Assembly (NCBI RefSeq): GCF_022370635.2 | Contig: NZ_CP092362.2 | Span: 186,001-250,000, forward strand | DNA: 64,000 nucleotides | Reading direction: 5' to 3' | From: Mycolicibacterium crocinum | GTDB taxonomy: Bacteria; Actinomycetota; Actinomycetes; Mycobacteriales; Mycobacteriaceae | In this document: positions 9,482 to 18,341 of the stretch, in pieces | Layout: every line of letters begins with the position of its first letter | How positions within the stretch are numbered: position 1 is the stretch's first letter | Made by a program: the position numbers and the translations under genes | The notes under the pieces: generated by a model | Told to the model about the DNA's origin: nothing | Seen by the model: only the letters and a program-made list of their open reading frames with translations | Database searches by the model: none

Positions 9482-10382
9482 CCGCCCGACCATCGACTTC
9501 CCGGCCCGAATCGGCGTGTGGTGGGCGAGCGAGAGTTGGCCGATGCCCGCGGCCGTCGAGGTGGCACAGGAGATCGAAGAGCTCGGCTACGGATCGTTGT
9601 TCATCCCCGAGGTCGGACTCAAGGACTGCATGGTGCAGTCGGCGATCTTCCTGGCCGGGACGCAGCGCCTGGTGCTCGGCACCGGGATCGCCAACATTCA
9701 CGCCTGGTTGGCCACCATTGCCGAAGGCGGCGGCCGCAGCTTGACCGCCGCCTACCCGGGCCGGTTCGTCCTCGGTCTCGGTGTCAGCCACGGCCCGCTG
9801 GTGGAGAACATGCTTGGCGGCACCTACGCCAAGCCGCTGGCGACCATGCGCGGCTATCTCGAACGGATGGCCGGTCTGCCGGAATTCGTCGAGCCGGGCT
9901 CGGGACGGCCGACCCGTCTACTCGCCGCCCTGGGCCCCAAGATGATCGAGCTGTCGGGCACCCACGCCGACGGCGCGCACCCGTATCTGGTGCTGCCCGA
10001 ACAAACCGCGACCACTCGCGACATCCTCGGACCGGACAAGTGGGTGGTGTCCGAGCAGGCCATTGTCGTCGGCGAGAGCGCCGACGAGCAGATGCGCAGG
10101 GCGCACTTACATCTCGAGGTGTATTCGGGTCTGCCGAACTATCGCAACTCATGGCTGCGGCAGGGCTTCGACGAATCGGATCTGGTGCGCGGCGGTTCCG
10201 ATCGGCTCGCCGGCCGCATCGTCGGCCAGGGCTCGGTCGAGCAGGCGGCCGCATCAGTGACAGCGCACCTCGACGCCGGCGCGGACCATGTGGTGGTGCA
10301 GGTGCTCGGCGACGGCGACCCGTCCTGGGATCCGCGCCCGGCGCTGCGTGAACTGGCCGGCGCGCTGAACCTCAGGGGTTGA
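9474..10382 (+). CDS. LLM-class F420-dependent oxidoreductase
   Basis: This luciferase-like (alpha/beta barrel) oxidoreductase of about 302 residues begins RIGVWWASESWP and contains GTGIANIHA, PGRFVLGLGVSHGPLVE and ALGPKMIELSGTHADGAHPY. This pattern is seen in mycobacterial F420-dependent enzymes. The frame allows a GTG at 9468, but the AGGAG ribosome site at 9464-9468 would overlap it. The TTG at 9474 has correct spacing and is preferred. It overlaps the upstream TetR gene and, at its 3' end, the convergent MCE gene by 11 bp. The substrate is unknown. Confidence 0.87.
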   Translation: MTDRPTIDFPARIGVWWASESWPMPAAVEVAQEIEELGYGSLFIPEVGLKDCMVQSAIFLAGTQRLVLGTGIANIHAWLATIAEGGGRSLTAAYPGRFVLGLGVSHGPLVENMLGGTYAKPLATMRGYLERMAGLPEFVEPGSGRPTRLLAALGPKMIELSGTHADGAHPYLVLPEQTATTRDILGPDKWVVSEQAIVVGESADEQMRRAHLHLEVYSGLPNYRNSWLRQGFDESDLVRGGSDRLAGRIVGQGSVEQAAASVTAHLDAGADHVVVQVLGDGDPSWDPRPALRELAGALNLRG

Positions 10383-11613
10383 TCGTGTTCTCGCCGACCT
10401 GACGTCCCCAGACGTACTCGGTGAGCAGGGGCTGGCCCAGTTCGAAATGGTTGTAGGGCGCCAGCGAGGCGCCGTAGTCGGCCACCAGGAATGGTGCGGG
10501 CCAGAAGTCGTGGGTGATCGGCTGCCAGCAGCCGGGCGCTCCACCCGGACCGCCCTTGGCGTTCACCCGCGGCAGGTTGTCGGGATACACGTACGGGTTG
10601 GGTGCACCGGTCAGCCCGATGTGGAAGTCGATCGAGTAACCGTTGCCGCCGGCTGAGGTCTTGGCGTCCGAGGTCGCATAGTTGCGCACGGTGCACATGA
10701 TTGCGGGGCTGTAGGTGTCGAGCAGCTGTGCGGTCGGGATCAGGTCGGCCTGGCCGCGCACGAAGTACGGGCCGCCGCGCTCGAAGATGTCGGCGCCGGT
10801 GTTGCCGAAACCGGTCGAGGCCAGCAGCGCGGCGTCCAGATCCTTCTGCTGATCGTTGAGCGTGCGCGCGGTGGTGACCGCGTGGTCGAGCGAGTCCCAG
10901 AACTGCGGGCTGGCCTTGATGTACACGTCGGCCAGGTTCGACAGCTGCCGGACGTTGCTACGGATCTGCGGCATCTGCGGATTCACGTCGTCGAGGACCG
11001 CGTTGCCGTTGACGATCGACTGCCCGAACTTGGTGCCCAGTCCGTTCAGTGCTTCGGCGGCCGCGCTGAGCGTCATGTTCAGCTTCACCGGGTCGACCTT
11101 CTCCGAGATCGAGATGAGCGTCTCGAACAGCGTGTTGAACTCCGTCGTCACGTGAGACACGTCGATCACGTCACCGCTGGAGATGCGCTGCTTGGTCGGA
11201 TTGGGCGGGCTGCGGAAGGACACGTACTTGTTGCCGAAGACGGTGCTGGCCTTGACCTCCGCGATGGCGTTGGCCGGGATCAGCGCGACGTACTTGGGGT
11301 TGACGTTGAGCGACAGCTTGGCTTGGGTGGTGCCGTCACGTTCGATGGAGTCGACGCCGGTGACGCGGCCGACCTCGACGCCGTTGTAGGTGACCTTCGA
11401 ACCGGGGTCCATCACCAGGCCCGCGCGTTGCGAGATCAACGTCAGCTCGGTCTTCGGGGTGAAATCACCCCGAAACTGCATGAAAACGAGCACCACGATG
11501 ATCGTGAGCAGAACGGCTGTCACCGTGAACGCGGTCTTCAGTGGCGGCGAGAACTGCCAGTGCCGGGCGCGGGACTCAAGCCACCCCGGCGCAGCGCCGT
11601 CGCGGTCACTCAT
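10372..11613 (-). CDS. MCE family protein (MceA-like), orphan
   Basis: This 413-residue protein has one N-terminal membrane anchor (about residues 28-48). An MlaD/MCE domain follows (RAGLVMDPGSKVTYNGVEVGRV and a KYVSFRSP strand), and then the helical cholesterol-uptake-porter-like C-terminal region. MCE proteins form hexameric tunnels that carry lipids across the mycobacterial envelope and are normally encoded as mceA-F with yrbEAB. Here it stands alone with no permease or sister genes nearby, so it may join another Mce complex or act separately. A CRP-like site lies about 155 bases upstream. Confidence 0.87.
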   Translation of the reverse strand: MSDRDGAAPGWLESRARHWQFSPPLKTAFTVTAVLLTIIVVLVFMQFRGDFTPKTELTLISQRAGLVMDPGSKVTYNGVEVGRVTGVDSIERDGTTQAKLSLNVNPKYVALIPANAIAEVKASTVFGNKYVSFRSPPNPTKQRISSGDVIDVSHVTTEFNTLFETLISISEKVDPVKLNMTLSAAAEALNGLGTKFGQSIVNGNAVLDDVNPQMPQIRSNVRQLSNLADVYIKASPQFWDSLDHAVTTARTLNDQQKDLDAALLASTGFGNTGADIFERGGPYFVRGQADLIPTAQLLDTYSPAIMCTVRNYATSDAKTSAGGNGYSIDFHIGLTGAPNPYVYPDNLPRVNAKGGPGGAPGCWQPITHDFWPAPFLVADYGASLAPYNHFELGQPLLTEYVWGRQVGENTINP

Positions 11614-11766
11614 TGTCCGCGCCTACCCATGACCGGGTCCCCTCCACCGACTGCGGTTCACCCGCAGATCGCCATTCGTTGCCCTGACACTATCCCACGC
11701 AGGTCGGGGGCGTCGGGGTTTTCAGACCAATCGATATCAGTGATGAACGCCGGGTGTCAGCCACAG

Positions 11767-11782
11767 CGTGACCTGGCTCACA
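11767..11782. promoter_or_regulatory. CRP-like binding site
   Basis: The sequence CGTGACCTGGCTCACA matches the mycobacterial CRP (Rv3676) consensus TGTGA-N6-TCACA at 9 of its 10 fixed bases. It lies between the SGNH hydrolase stop and the MCE gene start, about 155 bases before the latter. It is a single motif match; function is inferred. Confidence 0.4.
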
Positions 11783-11791
11783 GGCCAGAAG

Positions 11792-12595
11792 TCAGGCGGT
11801 CTGCTGTGCGCGGAACGGAAGGTCGGAAACGGGATGTAGCACAGCGTATTTCGGATCCCTGCCGTCCCCGGATGACCGGCCACGAGCGTGCCGCCAGATC
11901 CAGGGGATCAGCAAACCGCGCGTCCACTGAGCCTGCGCGTACATCCGTTGCCAGAAGCTGTCTTGGATCGCCTCACCGCTGGGTTGCGCCCAATCATGGT
12001 TGCTACCGGGCAGATTCAGCGCTTCGGCGGCGGCATCGGCAAACAGGCGGTGGCCGCGCGTCGAGGCGTGCATGCGGTCGTGACTCCAGTTCGACGTCTC
12101 GTTCATCGACTCGGCGTTGTAAAGGTCGACCAGTCCGAATCCGTGCCGGTCGGCGGCGGCCCGAATGACCGCGTTGACCTGCTGAATGCGCGCACCGATC
12201 AACCGGCCCACCGGCAGCATCTTGGCGACGTCGGGAAACGTCGTCGTCACGACCGTCGCCCCCGAATCGGCCAACTGCTGGTACACGTCGTCGAGATCGG
12301 CCATCGCCTTGGCGAACGTGCGGCCGGGCCGCGTCACGTCGTTCATGCCGACGCACACAGTGACCAGGTCCGGCTGCATGGCCAGCGCGCGGGGCAGTTG
12401 GTCCTCGAGGACGTCAATGACCCGCTTGCCTCGAATCGCGAGATTGGCGTACTGCACACCCGGATAGCGGGCGTCCAGGATGGCGGCGAGCCGGTCAGCG
12501 AATCCGATCACGCCGACCGTGTCGTCGCCGTCCCACAGACCTTCGGTCTGGCTGTCGCCGATCGCGACATAGCGGGAGAAGCCGATGTCCGACAT
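11792..12595 (-). CDS. SGNH/GDSL family hydrolase
   Basis: The product is a 267-residue esterase or lipase of the SGNH fold. Block I is AIGDSQTEG with the nucleophilic serine, block III is GMNDVTRPG with the oxyanion Asn, and the catalytic Asp/His pair lies in DRMHASTRGH. No signal peptide is evident, so it probably acts in the cytoplasm. The frame extends upstream, but the ATG at 12595 follows a good TTGGAGTTC ribosome site; an ATG at 12616 is an alternative. It is divergent from a TetR gene and lies upstream of the MCE gene on the same strand. The substrate is not identifiable. Confidence 0.87.
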   Translation of the reverse strand: MSDIGFSRYVAIGDSQTEGLWDGDDTVGVIGFADRLAAILDARYPGVQYANLAIRGKRVIDVLEDQLPRALAMQPDLVTVCVGMNDVTRPGRTFAKAMADLDDVYQQLADSGATVVTTTFPDVAKMLPVGRLIGARIQQVNAVIRAAADRHGFGLVDLYNAESMNETSNWSHDRMHASTRGHRLFADAAAEALNLPGSNHDWAQPSGEAIQDSFWQRMYAQAQWTRGLLIPWIWRHARGRSSGDGRDPKYAVLHPVSDLPFRAQQTA

Positions 12596-12664
12596 GAACT
12601 CCAACTTTAGTGCCATGCAGCGCAGTACGATCGGCAGGCGAAGGGAAGGCGGGGTGTACAAACG

Positions 12665-13291
12665 GTGAAGTCGCCTGCGTCGGTCGCATCCACGGCGCCG
12701 CCCGAAGACCGCGCTCAGTCGACTCCGCGACAACGACTCGTCGACGCCCTGGCCGACTCGATCGCCGACATCAGTTACTCCGCCACCACCGTCGCGGACA
12801 TCGTGCGCCGCGCGCGGACATCCCGGCGCACGTTCTACGAGTACTTCACCGACCGGGAAGCGTGTCTGGTCGCGTTGCTCGCCGACACCAACCGGCGCGC
12901 CGTGGAGACGATCTCGTCCGCTGTCGATCCGGGCGCCCCGTGGGAAACGCAGATCCGGCAGGCGGTCGAGGCGTGGGTCGCCAACGCCGAGTCGCAGCCG
13001 GCGGTGATGCTGAGCTGGATCCGCGACGTTCCGGCGCTCGGGATGGCCGCGCGCACGCTGCAGCGGGAGGTCACCGAATCGTTCATCGTGATGGTCCGGA
13101 CCTTGTCGGACACCGAGGAATTGCGGGCCGCAGGCATCCCGATGGTGTCCCGTCAGCGGGCGATCATGCTGATCGGCGGCTTGCGGGAGTTGACCGCGGT
13201 GACGGTCGAGAGCGGCGGCCGGATGAAGGACGTCACGGACGAGGCGGTGGCGGCTGCCATCGCGCTGCTCGGCCCGAACCGCAGCGGTTGA
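12665..13291 (+). CDS. TetR family transcriptional regulator
   Basis: This 208-residue regulator has a helix-turn-helix segment (TTVADIVRRARTSRRTFYEYFTDRE) at about residues 41-65 and a C-terminal ligand domain. The start is a GTG preceded by AAGGCGGGG. It is divergent from the SGNH hydrolase and 6 bases from the convergent stop of a small conserved gene. It might recognise the tandem palindromes upstream of the P450 gene about 300 bases downstream, but nothing in the sequence proves this. Confidence 0.86.
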   Translation: MKSPASVASTAPPEDRAQSTPRQRLVDALADSIADISYSATTVADIVRRARTSRRTFYEYFTDREACLVALLADTNRRAVETISSAVDPGAPWETQIRQAVEAWVANAESQPAVMLSWIRDVPALGMAARTLQREVTESFIVMVRTLSDTEELRAAGIPMVSRQRAIMLIGGLRELTAVTVESGGRMKDVTDEAVAAAIALLGPNRSG

Positions 13292-13297
13292 GTCCGG

Positions 13298-13522
13298 CTA
13301 CTTCCTCAGCCAGGCGCGGACCTTGGCCAGGTCGCGGGTGTAGAGCTCGTACATCTCGTCTTCGAAGAACGACGCACCGCTGATGACCTCGTTGCCCTGC
13401 CAGATCACTCGGATCCGGTACCGGTCGCGCAGGTAGACGTCGACGCGGCCGCTCTCCCGGCGCTGCCAGCCCTTCTCTTCGCTCGCCGCGGAAAGGGCCT
13501 GCCGCTCGTCGGTGCCAGACAT
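13298..13522 (-). CDS. Small conserved protein of unknown function
   Basis: This 74-residue gene runs opposite to the neighbouring TetR and P450 genes and has an AGGAG ribosome site before its ATG. It contains SGRVDVYLRDRYRIRVIW and a C-terminal LAKVRAWL helix, suggesting a small beta-rich fold with a terminal helix. It has no membrane segment. It shares the 137-bp upstream region holding the tandem palindromes with the divergent P450, so the two may be co-regulated. I do not recognise a family. Confidence 0.6.
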   Translation of the reverse strand: MSGTDERQALSAASEEKGWQRRESGRVDVYLRDRYRIRVIWQGNEVISGASFFEDEMYELYTRDLAKVRAWLRK

Positions 13523-13609
13523 CAGTGATCACTCCTCTTGGGCGGCGGTACGGCGCAACCCGGGGTCAACAGTACTGGGACGGCCCCGGCAGGCGGCCGT
13601 TGTGCCATC

Positions 13610-13649
13610 CGGTACATCGGCGTACCGTGGCCGGTACAGCGACGTACCG
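13610..13649. promoter_or_regulatory. Tandem palindromic operator
   Basis: Two identical-arm inverted repeats of the form CGGTAC-N6-GTACCG occupy 13610-13627 (spacer ATCGGC) and 13632-13649 (spacer AGCGAC). Their centres are 22 bp apart, about two helical turns, so two dimers could bind the same DNA face. The pair sits immediately before the cytochrome P450 gene and after the divergent small gene. A TetR-type repressor is the usual binder of such sites; the protein is not identified. Confidence 0.7.
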
Positions 13650-13668
13650 AGACGTAGGGATGGCAACG

Positions 13669-15075
13669 ATGGCGCATGCGACGAGCGATCCGGTACGACT
13701 TCCGCCCGGCCCCCGCACCCCGCGACTGGTGCAGGGCATCCGCTTCCTCACCGCTCGGCGAGGGGTGGTCGGCGGCCTGACCCGGCGGTACGGACCGGCG
13801 GCCTCGCTGAATCTGCCGATCTTCGGCAGGGCCGTGCTGATCAGCGACCCCGCGCTGATCAAAGACCTCTTCACCACGGGTCCGGACCTCGTCGGCCGGG
13901 CCACCAATCTCGGTGAGGTGCTGGGCCCGGGCTCCACCTTCAGCCTCGACGGCGAGGAACACCGGGAGCGACGCAAACTGCTGGTGCCGCCGTTCCACGG
14001 CAAGCGCATGCACGGCTACGAGTCCATCGTCGAAGACGAGGTGCTGCGCGAAGTCGCCGGCTGGCCCGAGGGCGTCGAATTCGAAACGCTGCCGTCGATG
14101 ATGCGGATCACCCTCAACGCGATTCTGCGCGCGGTGTTCGGGGCCGAAGGCGCCGCGTTCGACGAACTCCGCGAGGAGCTACCCCAACTGGTAGAGGTAG
14201 GATCTCGGATTGCCTTGCTGCCCAGATTCTTTCGCCGCGATTTCGGCCCGCGCAGCCCCGGCGGAATCATGCAGCGCCACCGACGACGCTACGACGAGAT
14301 CATCGACTCGTTGATCGCCGAGGTGCGTCGCGACCCGGGGTTCGACGAGCGGTCCGACGTGTTGTCGCTGATGCTGCGGGCGCGCTACGAGGACGGCTCG
14401 GCCATTTCCGACCGGCACATCGCCGACGAGCTGCTGACCCTGCTGACCGCCGGACACGAGACGACGGCGACCACTCTGGCCTGGCTGGTCGAACGGGTAC
14501 GCCGCCACCCGCAGCTGCTGGAGCGGCTGACCGAGGAAGTCGACGCCGGCGGATCCGAACTGCAGCAGGCGACGATCTGGGAAGTGCAGCGGCTGCGGCC
14601 CGTCATCGACGGCACATCACGGCGTGCGCTGCAGCGAATCCGCCTCGGCGAGTGGGTGATTCCCGAAGGTCATGTGGTGATCGTCAGCATCCCGACCGCC
14701 CATGCGAATCCCGACCGGTTCACCGGTCCGTCGGTGTTCGACCCGGACCGGTTCATCGGCAACCCGCCCGACAACTACGCCTGGATTCCGTTCGGCGGCG
14801 GCATCCGCCGCTGTATCGGCGCCGCCTTCGCCAACATGGAGATGAACGTCACGCTGCGAACCCTGTTGCGCGAGTTCACCTTTGTGCCGACCAGTGCGCC
14901 GGGGGAGGCCTACCATTCCCGCGGGATCGCCAACGCCCCGGGCGACGGTGGGCGCGCGATCGTCTACCGGCGGTCGAACACCACCCCGCCCGACGGCTGG
15001 GCGGCTGCCGGGAATGTGCTTGGAATCGCGTCAGGAGGGCAGTCGCCGGTTCAGCAGAATGCCGGCACCGACTGA
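13669..15075 (+). CDS. Cytochrome P450
   Basis: This haem monooxygenase of about 468 residues contains all diagnostic motifs: the I-helix oxygen-activation motif AGHETTATT, the ExxR motif EVQR and the haem-cysteine loop [14 protein letters not shown]. It lacks a membrane anchor and begins with [10 protein letters not shown]. It resembles the mycobacterial CYP138/CYP132-like group, which uses external ferredoxins; the substrate is unknown. The ATG at 13669 follows AGGGA with good spacing, though an ATG at 13660 is possible. Its last 45 bases overlap the convergent VWA gene. The upstream tandem palindromes suggest local repression. Confidence 0.92.
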   Translation: MAHATSDPVRLPPGPRTPRLVQGIRFLTARRGVVGGLTRRYGPAASLNLPIFGRAVLISDPALIKDLFTTGPDLVGRATNLGEVLGPGSTFSLDGEEHRERRKLLVPPFHGKRMHGYESIVEDEVLREVAGWPEGVEFETLPSMMRITLNAILRAVFGAEGAAFDELREELPQLVEVGSRIALLPRFFRRDFGPRSPGGIMQRHRRRYDEIIDSLIAEVRRDPGFDERSDVLSLMLRARYEDGSAISDRHIADELLTLLTAGHETTATTLAWLVERVRRHPQLLERLTEEVDAGGSELQQATIWEVQRLRPVIDGTSRRALQRIRLGEWVIPEGHVVIVSIPTAHANPDRFTGPSVFDPDRFIGNPPDNYAWIPFGGGIRRCIGAAFANMEMNVTLRTLLREFTFVPTSAPGEAYHSRGIANAPGDGGRAIVYRRSNTTPPDGWAAAGNVLGIASGGQSPVQQNAGTD

Positions 15076-16056
15076 CAACGCAAGCGCCAGCGCGCCGAGT
15101 GCGACCCAGCCCGCGCTGGCGTCACCGCGCACCACCTGGTAGCCGATCTGTTCGTCAAGGGTCGAATACACCCGGTTGAGCTCGCCCAGGCTTTCCGCGC
15201 GAAACGCTTGGCCACCGCTGAGATCGGCGATTCTGGCCAGCGATGCGTCGTCGGTGGGAACCGGAATCGACTGACCGTCGACCTCGACGATGCCGTCCGG
15301 CGTGCCGAAGGAGATCGTCGAGATCGGCACACCTTGTTCCTTGGCCGCTTGCGCGGCGGTGAACGCACCGCGTGGCGCATCCAGATCCGGCGGCACCGTT
15401 TCCTTACCGTCGGACTCGAGCACGATGCGAGCCGGAGGCGGACCGTCACCGCCGCCCATGACCGCGCCGGTGGTCGCAATCGCCTGCAGCGCAGTGAAAA
15501 TGCCCTCACCTGTCGCGGTACGCGGTTCGGGAACCAGCTTGCCGATCGCCTGCTTGACCTGCTCGCGGTCGGTGGTCGGCGCGACCAACAGCGTGGCCCC
15601 CGACGAGAACTTCACCAGACCGAGATTGATACCCGGCGTGAGCATGTCGGCGAAGTGCTTACCGGCCTCGCGGGCCGCCTCGATCCGGCTCGGCGCGACG
15701 TCGGTGGCCGACATCGATTCGGACACATCGATGACGAGCATGACGACAGCCCTGTTGCGAGGGATACGCACATCGGCGGTAGGCCCGGCCATCGCGGTGG
15801 TGAGCAGCGCCAGGGCCGCCACCACTAGGGCGGCCGGCAGATGCCGCCACCGACGTGGCTTCTGGCCGGCGGCGACCTGCTCCAGCACCGCCATGTTCGC
15901 GAAGCGCAGCACCCGTCTGCGTCGGGTCCGCTGAACCAGGATGTAGATCACCACGGCGAGCGCGACGACCCCGAGGTACAGGAACAACCACGGGGATGCG
16001 AAGCCCGAAAGTGACAGCGAATTCACAGCTTCCACGCCGGTGGGACCACCTCTCAA
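15031..16056 (-). CDS. VWA domain-containing membrane protein (UPF0353, Rv1481-like)
   Basis: This protein of up to 341 residues has two N-terminal membrane segments, an extracytoplasmic von Willebrand A domain with the MIDAS motif [10 protein letters not shown], and a C-terminal membrane segment. [16 protein letters not shown] is the family hallmark. The family usually sits in a MoxR ATPase operon and is thought to help metal-dependent protein assembly; no MoxR gene is present here. Possible starts are TTG 16056, GTG 16035 or GTG 16026; the GTG at 16035 has an AGAGGTGG ribosome site. It overlaps the P450 by 45 bp and is divergent from its own paralogue. Confidence 0.87.
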   Translation of the reverse strand: MRGGPTGVEAVNSLSLSGFASPWLFLYLGVVALAVVIYILVQRTRRRRVLRFANMAVLEQVAAGQKPRRWRHLPAALVVAALALLTTAMAGPTADVRIPRNRAVVMLVIDVSESMSATDVAPSRIEAAREAGKHFADMLTPGINLGLVKFSSGATLLVAPTTDREQVKQAIGKLVPEPRTATGEGIFTALQAIATTGAVMGGGDGPPPARIVLESDGKETVPPDLDAPRGAFTAAQAAKEQGVPISTISFGTPDGIVEVDGQSIPVPTDDASLARIADLSGGQAFRAESLGELNRVYSTLDEQIGYQVVRGDASAGWVALGALALALSVGAGILLNRRLPS

Positions 16057-16126
16057 CTAACCCGGGTACAAAGGACACGTTAACCACATTTCCCAGGTAC
16101 TAGCTGACAGTGATGACAGGAGTGGG

Positions 16127-17134
16127 TTGTTGCCCGGTTTCGGCCCGTTGCCGTTGAGCGGACTGGCGCATCCCTGGTTGCTGCTACTTGCGGTGATCCC
16201 CGCACTGCTCGCCGGACTGTACGTGGCCGCACAATTTCGGCGCAGACAGCGCCTGCGGCAGCTCGGTGACGCGGCGGCCGTGCAGAGGCTTGCGACCAAG
16301 CGACCACATCGCTTGCGGCACTTGCCGATTGCGCTGGCAATCTGTGCGCTGCTGCTGCTCATAGTTGCGCTGGCGGGGCCGACCCATCAGGCGCGGATTC
16401 CCCGCAATCGTGCGGTCGTGATGCTGGTCATCGACGTGTCGCAGTCCATGCAGGCCAAAGATGTTGCGCCAACTCGTCTGCGGGCCGCGCAGGATGCGGC
16501 GAAGACCTTCGCCCAGCAGCTGACCCCGGGCGTGAATCTGGGTCTGGTCTCCTTCGGCGGCAACGTCAATCTGCTTGTCTCGCCCACCCCGGATCACGCG
16601 GCCACCGTGACCGCCCTGGACAAGCTGCAACCGGACAACTCCACCGCCACCGGCGAAGCGATGTTCACCGCCCTGGAGTCGATCCAGACCGTGAGCACGG
16701 TGCTCACCGCCGGTGATGCGACGCTGCCGCCGGCGCGCATCGTGCTGCTGTCCGACGGCGGTGAGAACAAGCCCGCAAACCCCGACAATCCGCGCGGGGA
16801 CTTCACCGCCGCGCGGGCGGCCAAGGACCAGGGCGTGCCGGTGTCCACGATCACCTTCGGCACCCAACAGGGCGTGGTGACCCTCAAGGACGACACCATC
16901 GGAGTCCCGTCGGACGACACCCAGATGAAGCGGATCGCCCAGCTGTCCGGCGGGCAGAGCTACCGCGCCACCAACATCGACGAATTGAACAAGAGTTACG
17001 GCGCTGTGCTCCAACAGGTCGGGTACCAGACCGTGAGCGCCCCGGCGACCACCGGCTGGCTGCGGCTGGCCGTCGTCGTGCTCACCGTCGCGGCGTTCCT
17101 CGCGTTGGCGGTGAATCGGAATCTGCCCGCGTAG
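16127..17134 (+). CDS. VWA domain-containing membrane protein, paralogue
   Basis: This 335-residue UPF0353 protein has the same architecture as the divergent neighbour: two N-terminal membrane segments, a VWA domain with MIDAS motif DVSQSMQAKD, and a terminal membrane helix ending in NRNLPA. The conserved [16 protein letters not shown] block is identical in both. Start codons are TTG at 16127 or 16130 behind an AGGAG site. The divergent arrangement looks like an inverted duplication of one ancestor followed by divergence. Function is inferred from the family only. Confidence 0.87.
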   Translation: MLPGFGPLPLSGLAHPWLLLLAVIPALLAGLYVAAQFRRRQRLRQLGDAAAVQRLATKRPHRLRHLPIALAICALLLLIVALAGPTHQARIPRNRAVVMLVIDVSQSMQAKDVAPTRLRAAQDAAKTFAQQLTPGVNLGLVSFGGNVNLLVSPTPDHAATVTALDKLQPDNSTATGEAMFTALESIQTVSTVLTAGDATLPPARIVLLSDGGENKPANPDNPRGDFTAARAAKDQGVPVSTITFGTQQGVVTLKDDTIGVPSDDTQMKRIAQLSGGQSYRATNIDELNKSYGAVLQQVGYQTVSAPATTGWLRLAVVVLTVAAFLALAVNRNLPA

Positions 17135-17183
17135 AGGTCGCCTCCGGTGGGCATAGCTAGGGTCGACAGCAGAGGAGGATCCG

Positions 17184-17429
17184 ATGATCACTGCCGACGA
17201 CGTTCGCCGACTACTCGCGAGCGACTCCGATTCGGTGCTGGTTCTGATCGAAGGACGCACCGAGGTCGTCGACCCGGCCGCCCTGGACACCGACGACTAT
17301 CGTGGCGCGCTGCAGGTGATCACTCGTGCGGAGCTGGTCGAGCAGGCCGGCGGCGAGCAACTGTCTGATCGAGAACTCGTCGAGCAGGCCGCACTGCTGG
17401 AAACTGCGGTCGCCGAATTGGGCGGCTAG
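17184..17429 (+). CDS. Small conserved protein of unknown function
   Basis: This 81-residue acidic soluble protein (ITADDVRRLLASDSDSVLVL at the N-terminus) follows a strong GAGGAGG ribosome site. A strand-rich first half and a helical second half (ELVEQAALLETAVAEL) are predicted by eye. It lies 49 bases after the VWA gene and ends in a 3-bp convergent overlap with the DUF2470 gene. I do not recognise the family. Confidence 0.65.
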   Translation: MITADDVRRLLASDSDSVLVLIEGRTEVVDPAALDTDDYRGALQVITRAELVEQAGGEQLSDRELVEQAALLETAVAELGG

Positions 17430-18229
17430 CTCCCGCATCGGGCGCGCTGCACCAATTGTACTGAGGCCGAACGTAATTCGTCGGCTGACGACAACGGTCC
17501 GCCGAACCCGACGCGGGTGTATCCGGCACCACGCGGGGTGTCGACGCGCAGATCGAGTCCGTAGCGGTCGATGCCGGTGCAGACCGCGGCAGTCGCATCG
17601 GGGTAGCCGCCGAGGGCACGTGCCATCTCCGCCAGCGAGTCGGCGTGGTCGGCGTTGAGGTGGGCGATCGCGCCGGCGGCCTGCGGGCGCACCGGGTCAG
17701 CGGTGGCTGCCGCGTAGTCCGCCGCGGTCGCGGAATCCATCCGGCCGTAGCCGCCCACCCAGCGCACGCGGTGGACGCGCAACACCCACAGGGTGAAGTC
17801 CGAGTAGTCCACGTAATACTTCGCGGCCGCGACGGCAGCCAGGTGCGCGTCACGCGCCGCGTGTGCTTCGTCCCCGGTCGGGCGTTCGACTACCCCGGCC
17901 AGGGTGATCCGACCACTGGCCAGGGGATCGGTCTCGGTGGTCGGCGCGACGATGGCCAGACTGGCGCGGGGATCGCCGGCGAGGTTGCGGCCGTGCTCGG
18001 CCATCTTCGACACGCACAGCACCGGCTGCCCGTCGAGCAGTCCGTAGGTGACGAACGAGGCCCACGGATCGCCGGTAGCCGTGAGCGACGCCAGCGTCGC
18101 GGTATTGGTCGACGCCGCGATGCTGCGCGCCTCCTCGGCCGCCGAGGGCCGGGTCGCGTCGACGACGGCGGTCAGCGGCGGCGGGACCGAGGGGGCGTCG
18201 CCCGGGTCGCCATGGTCACGGGATGCCAC
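17426..18229 (-). CDS. Pyridoxamine 5'-phosphate oxidase-like protein with DUF2470 (HugZ-like)
   Basis: This 267-residue protein has an N-terminal FMN-binding split barrel (about residues 30-165, with SMAEHGRNLAGDPRASLAI-type sequence and KYYVDYSDFTLWVL). A C-terminal DUF2470 domain follows (HLNADHADSLAEMARALGG). This architecture is found in HugZ-like haem-binding or haem-degrading proteins and in many actinobacterial flavoproteins of unknown role. Haem use is possible but not shown. It is convergent with the small 81-residue gene. Confidence 0.82.
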   Translation of the reverse strand: MASRDHGDPGDAPSVPPPLTAVVDATRPSAAEEARSIAASTNTATLASLTATGDPWASFVTYGLLDGQPVLCVSKMAEHGRNLAGDPRASLAIVAPTTETDPLASGRITLAGVVERPTGDEAHAARDAHLAAVAAAKYYVDYSDFTLWVLRVHRVRWVGGYGRMDSATAADYAAATADPVRPQAAGAIAHLNADHADSLAEMARALGGYPDATAAVCTGIDRYGLDLRVDTPRGAGYTRVGFGGPLSSADELRSASVQLVQRARCGS

Positions 18230-18341
18230 GTCGGCACGATACCGCGCTCACTCCGTTCGACGCGGGGCTGCGGAGGTAGTGTCAAAGCGTCGTGACGATC
18301 CCATTCACCGCATCACCTCCTGCACCCGAGAAGGTCCGGTC

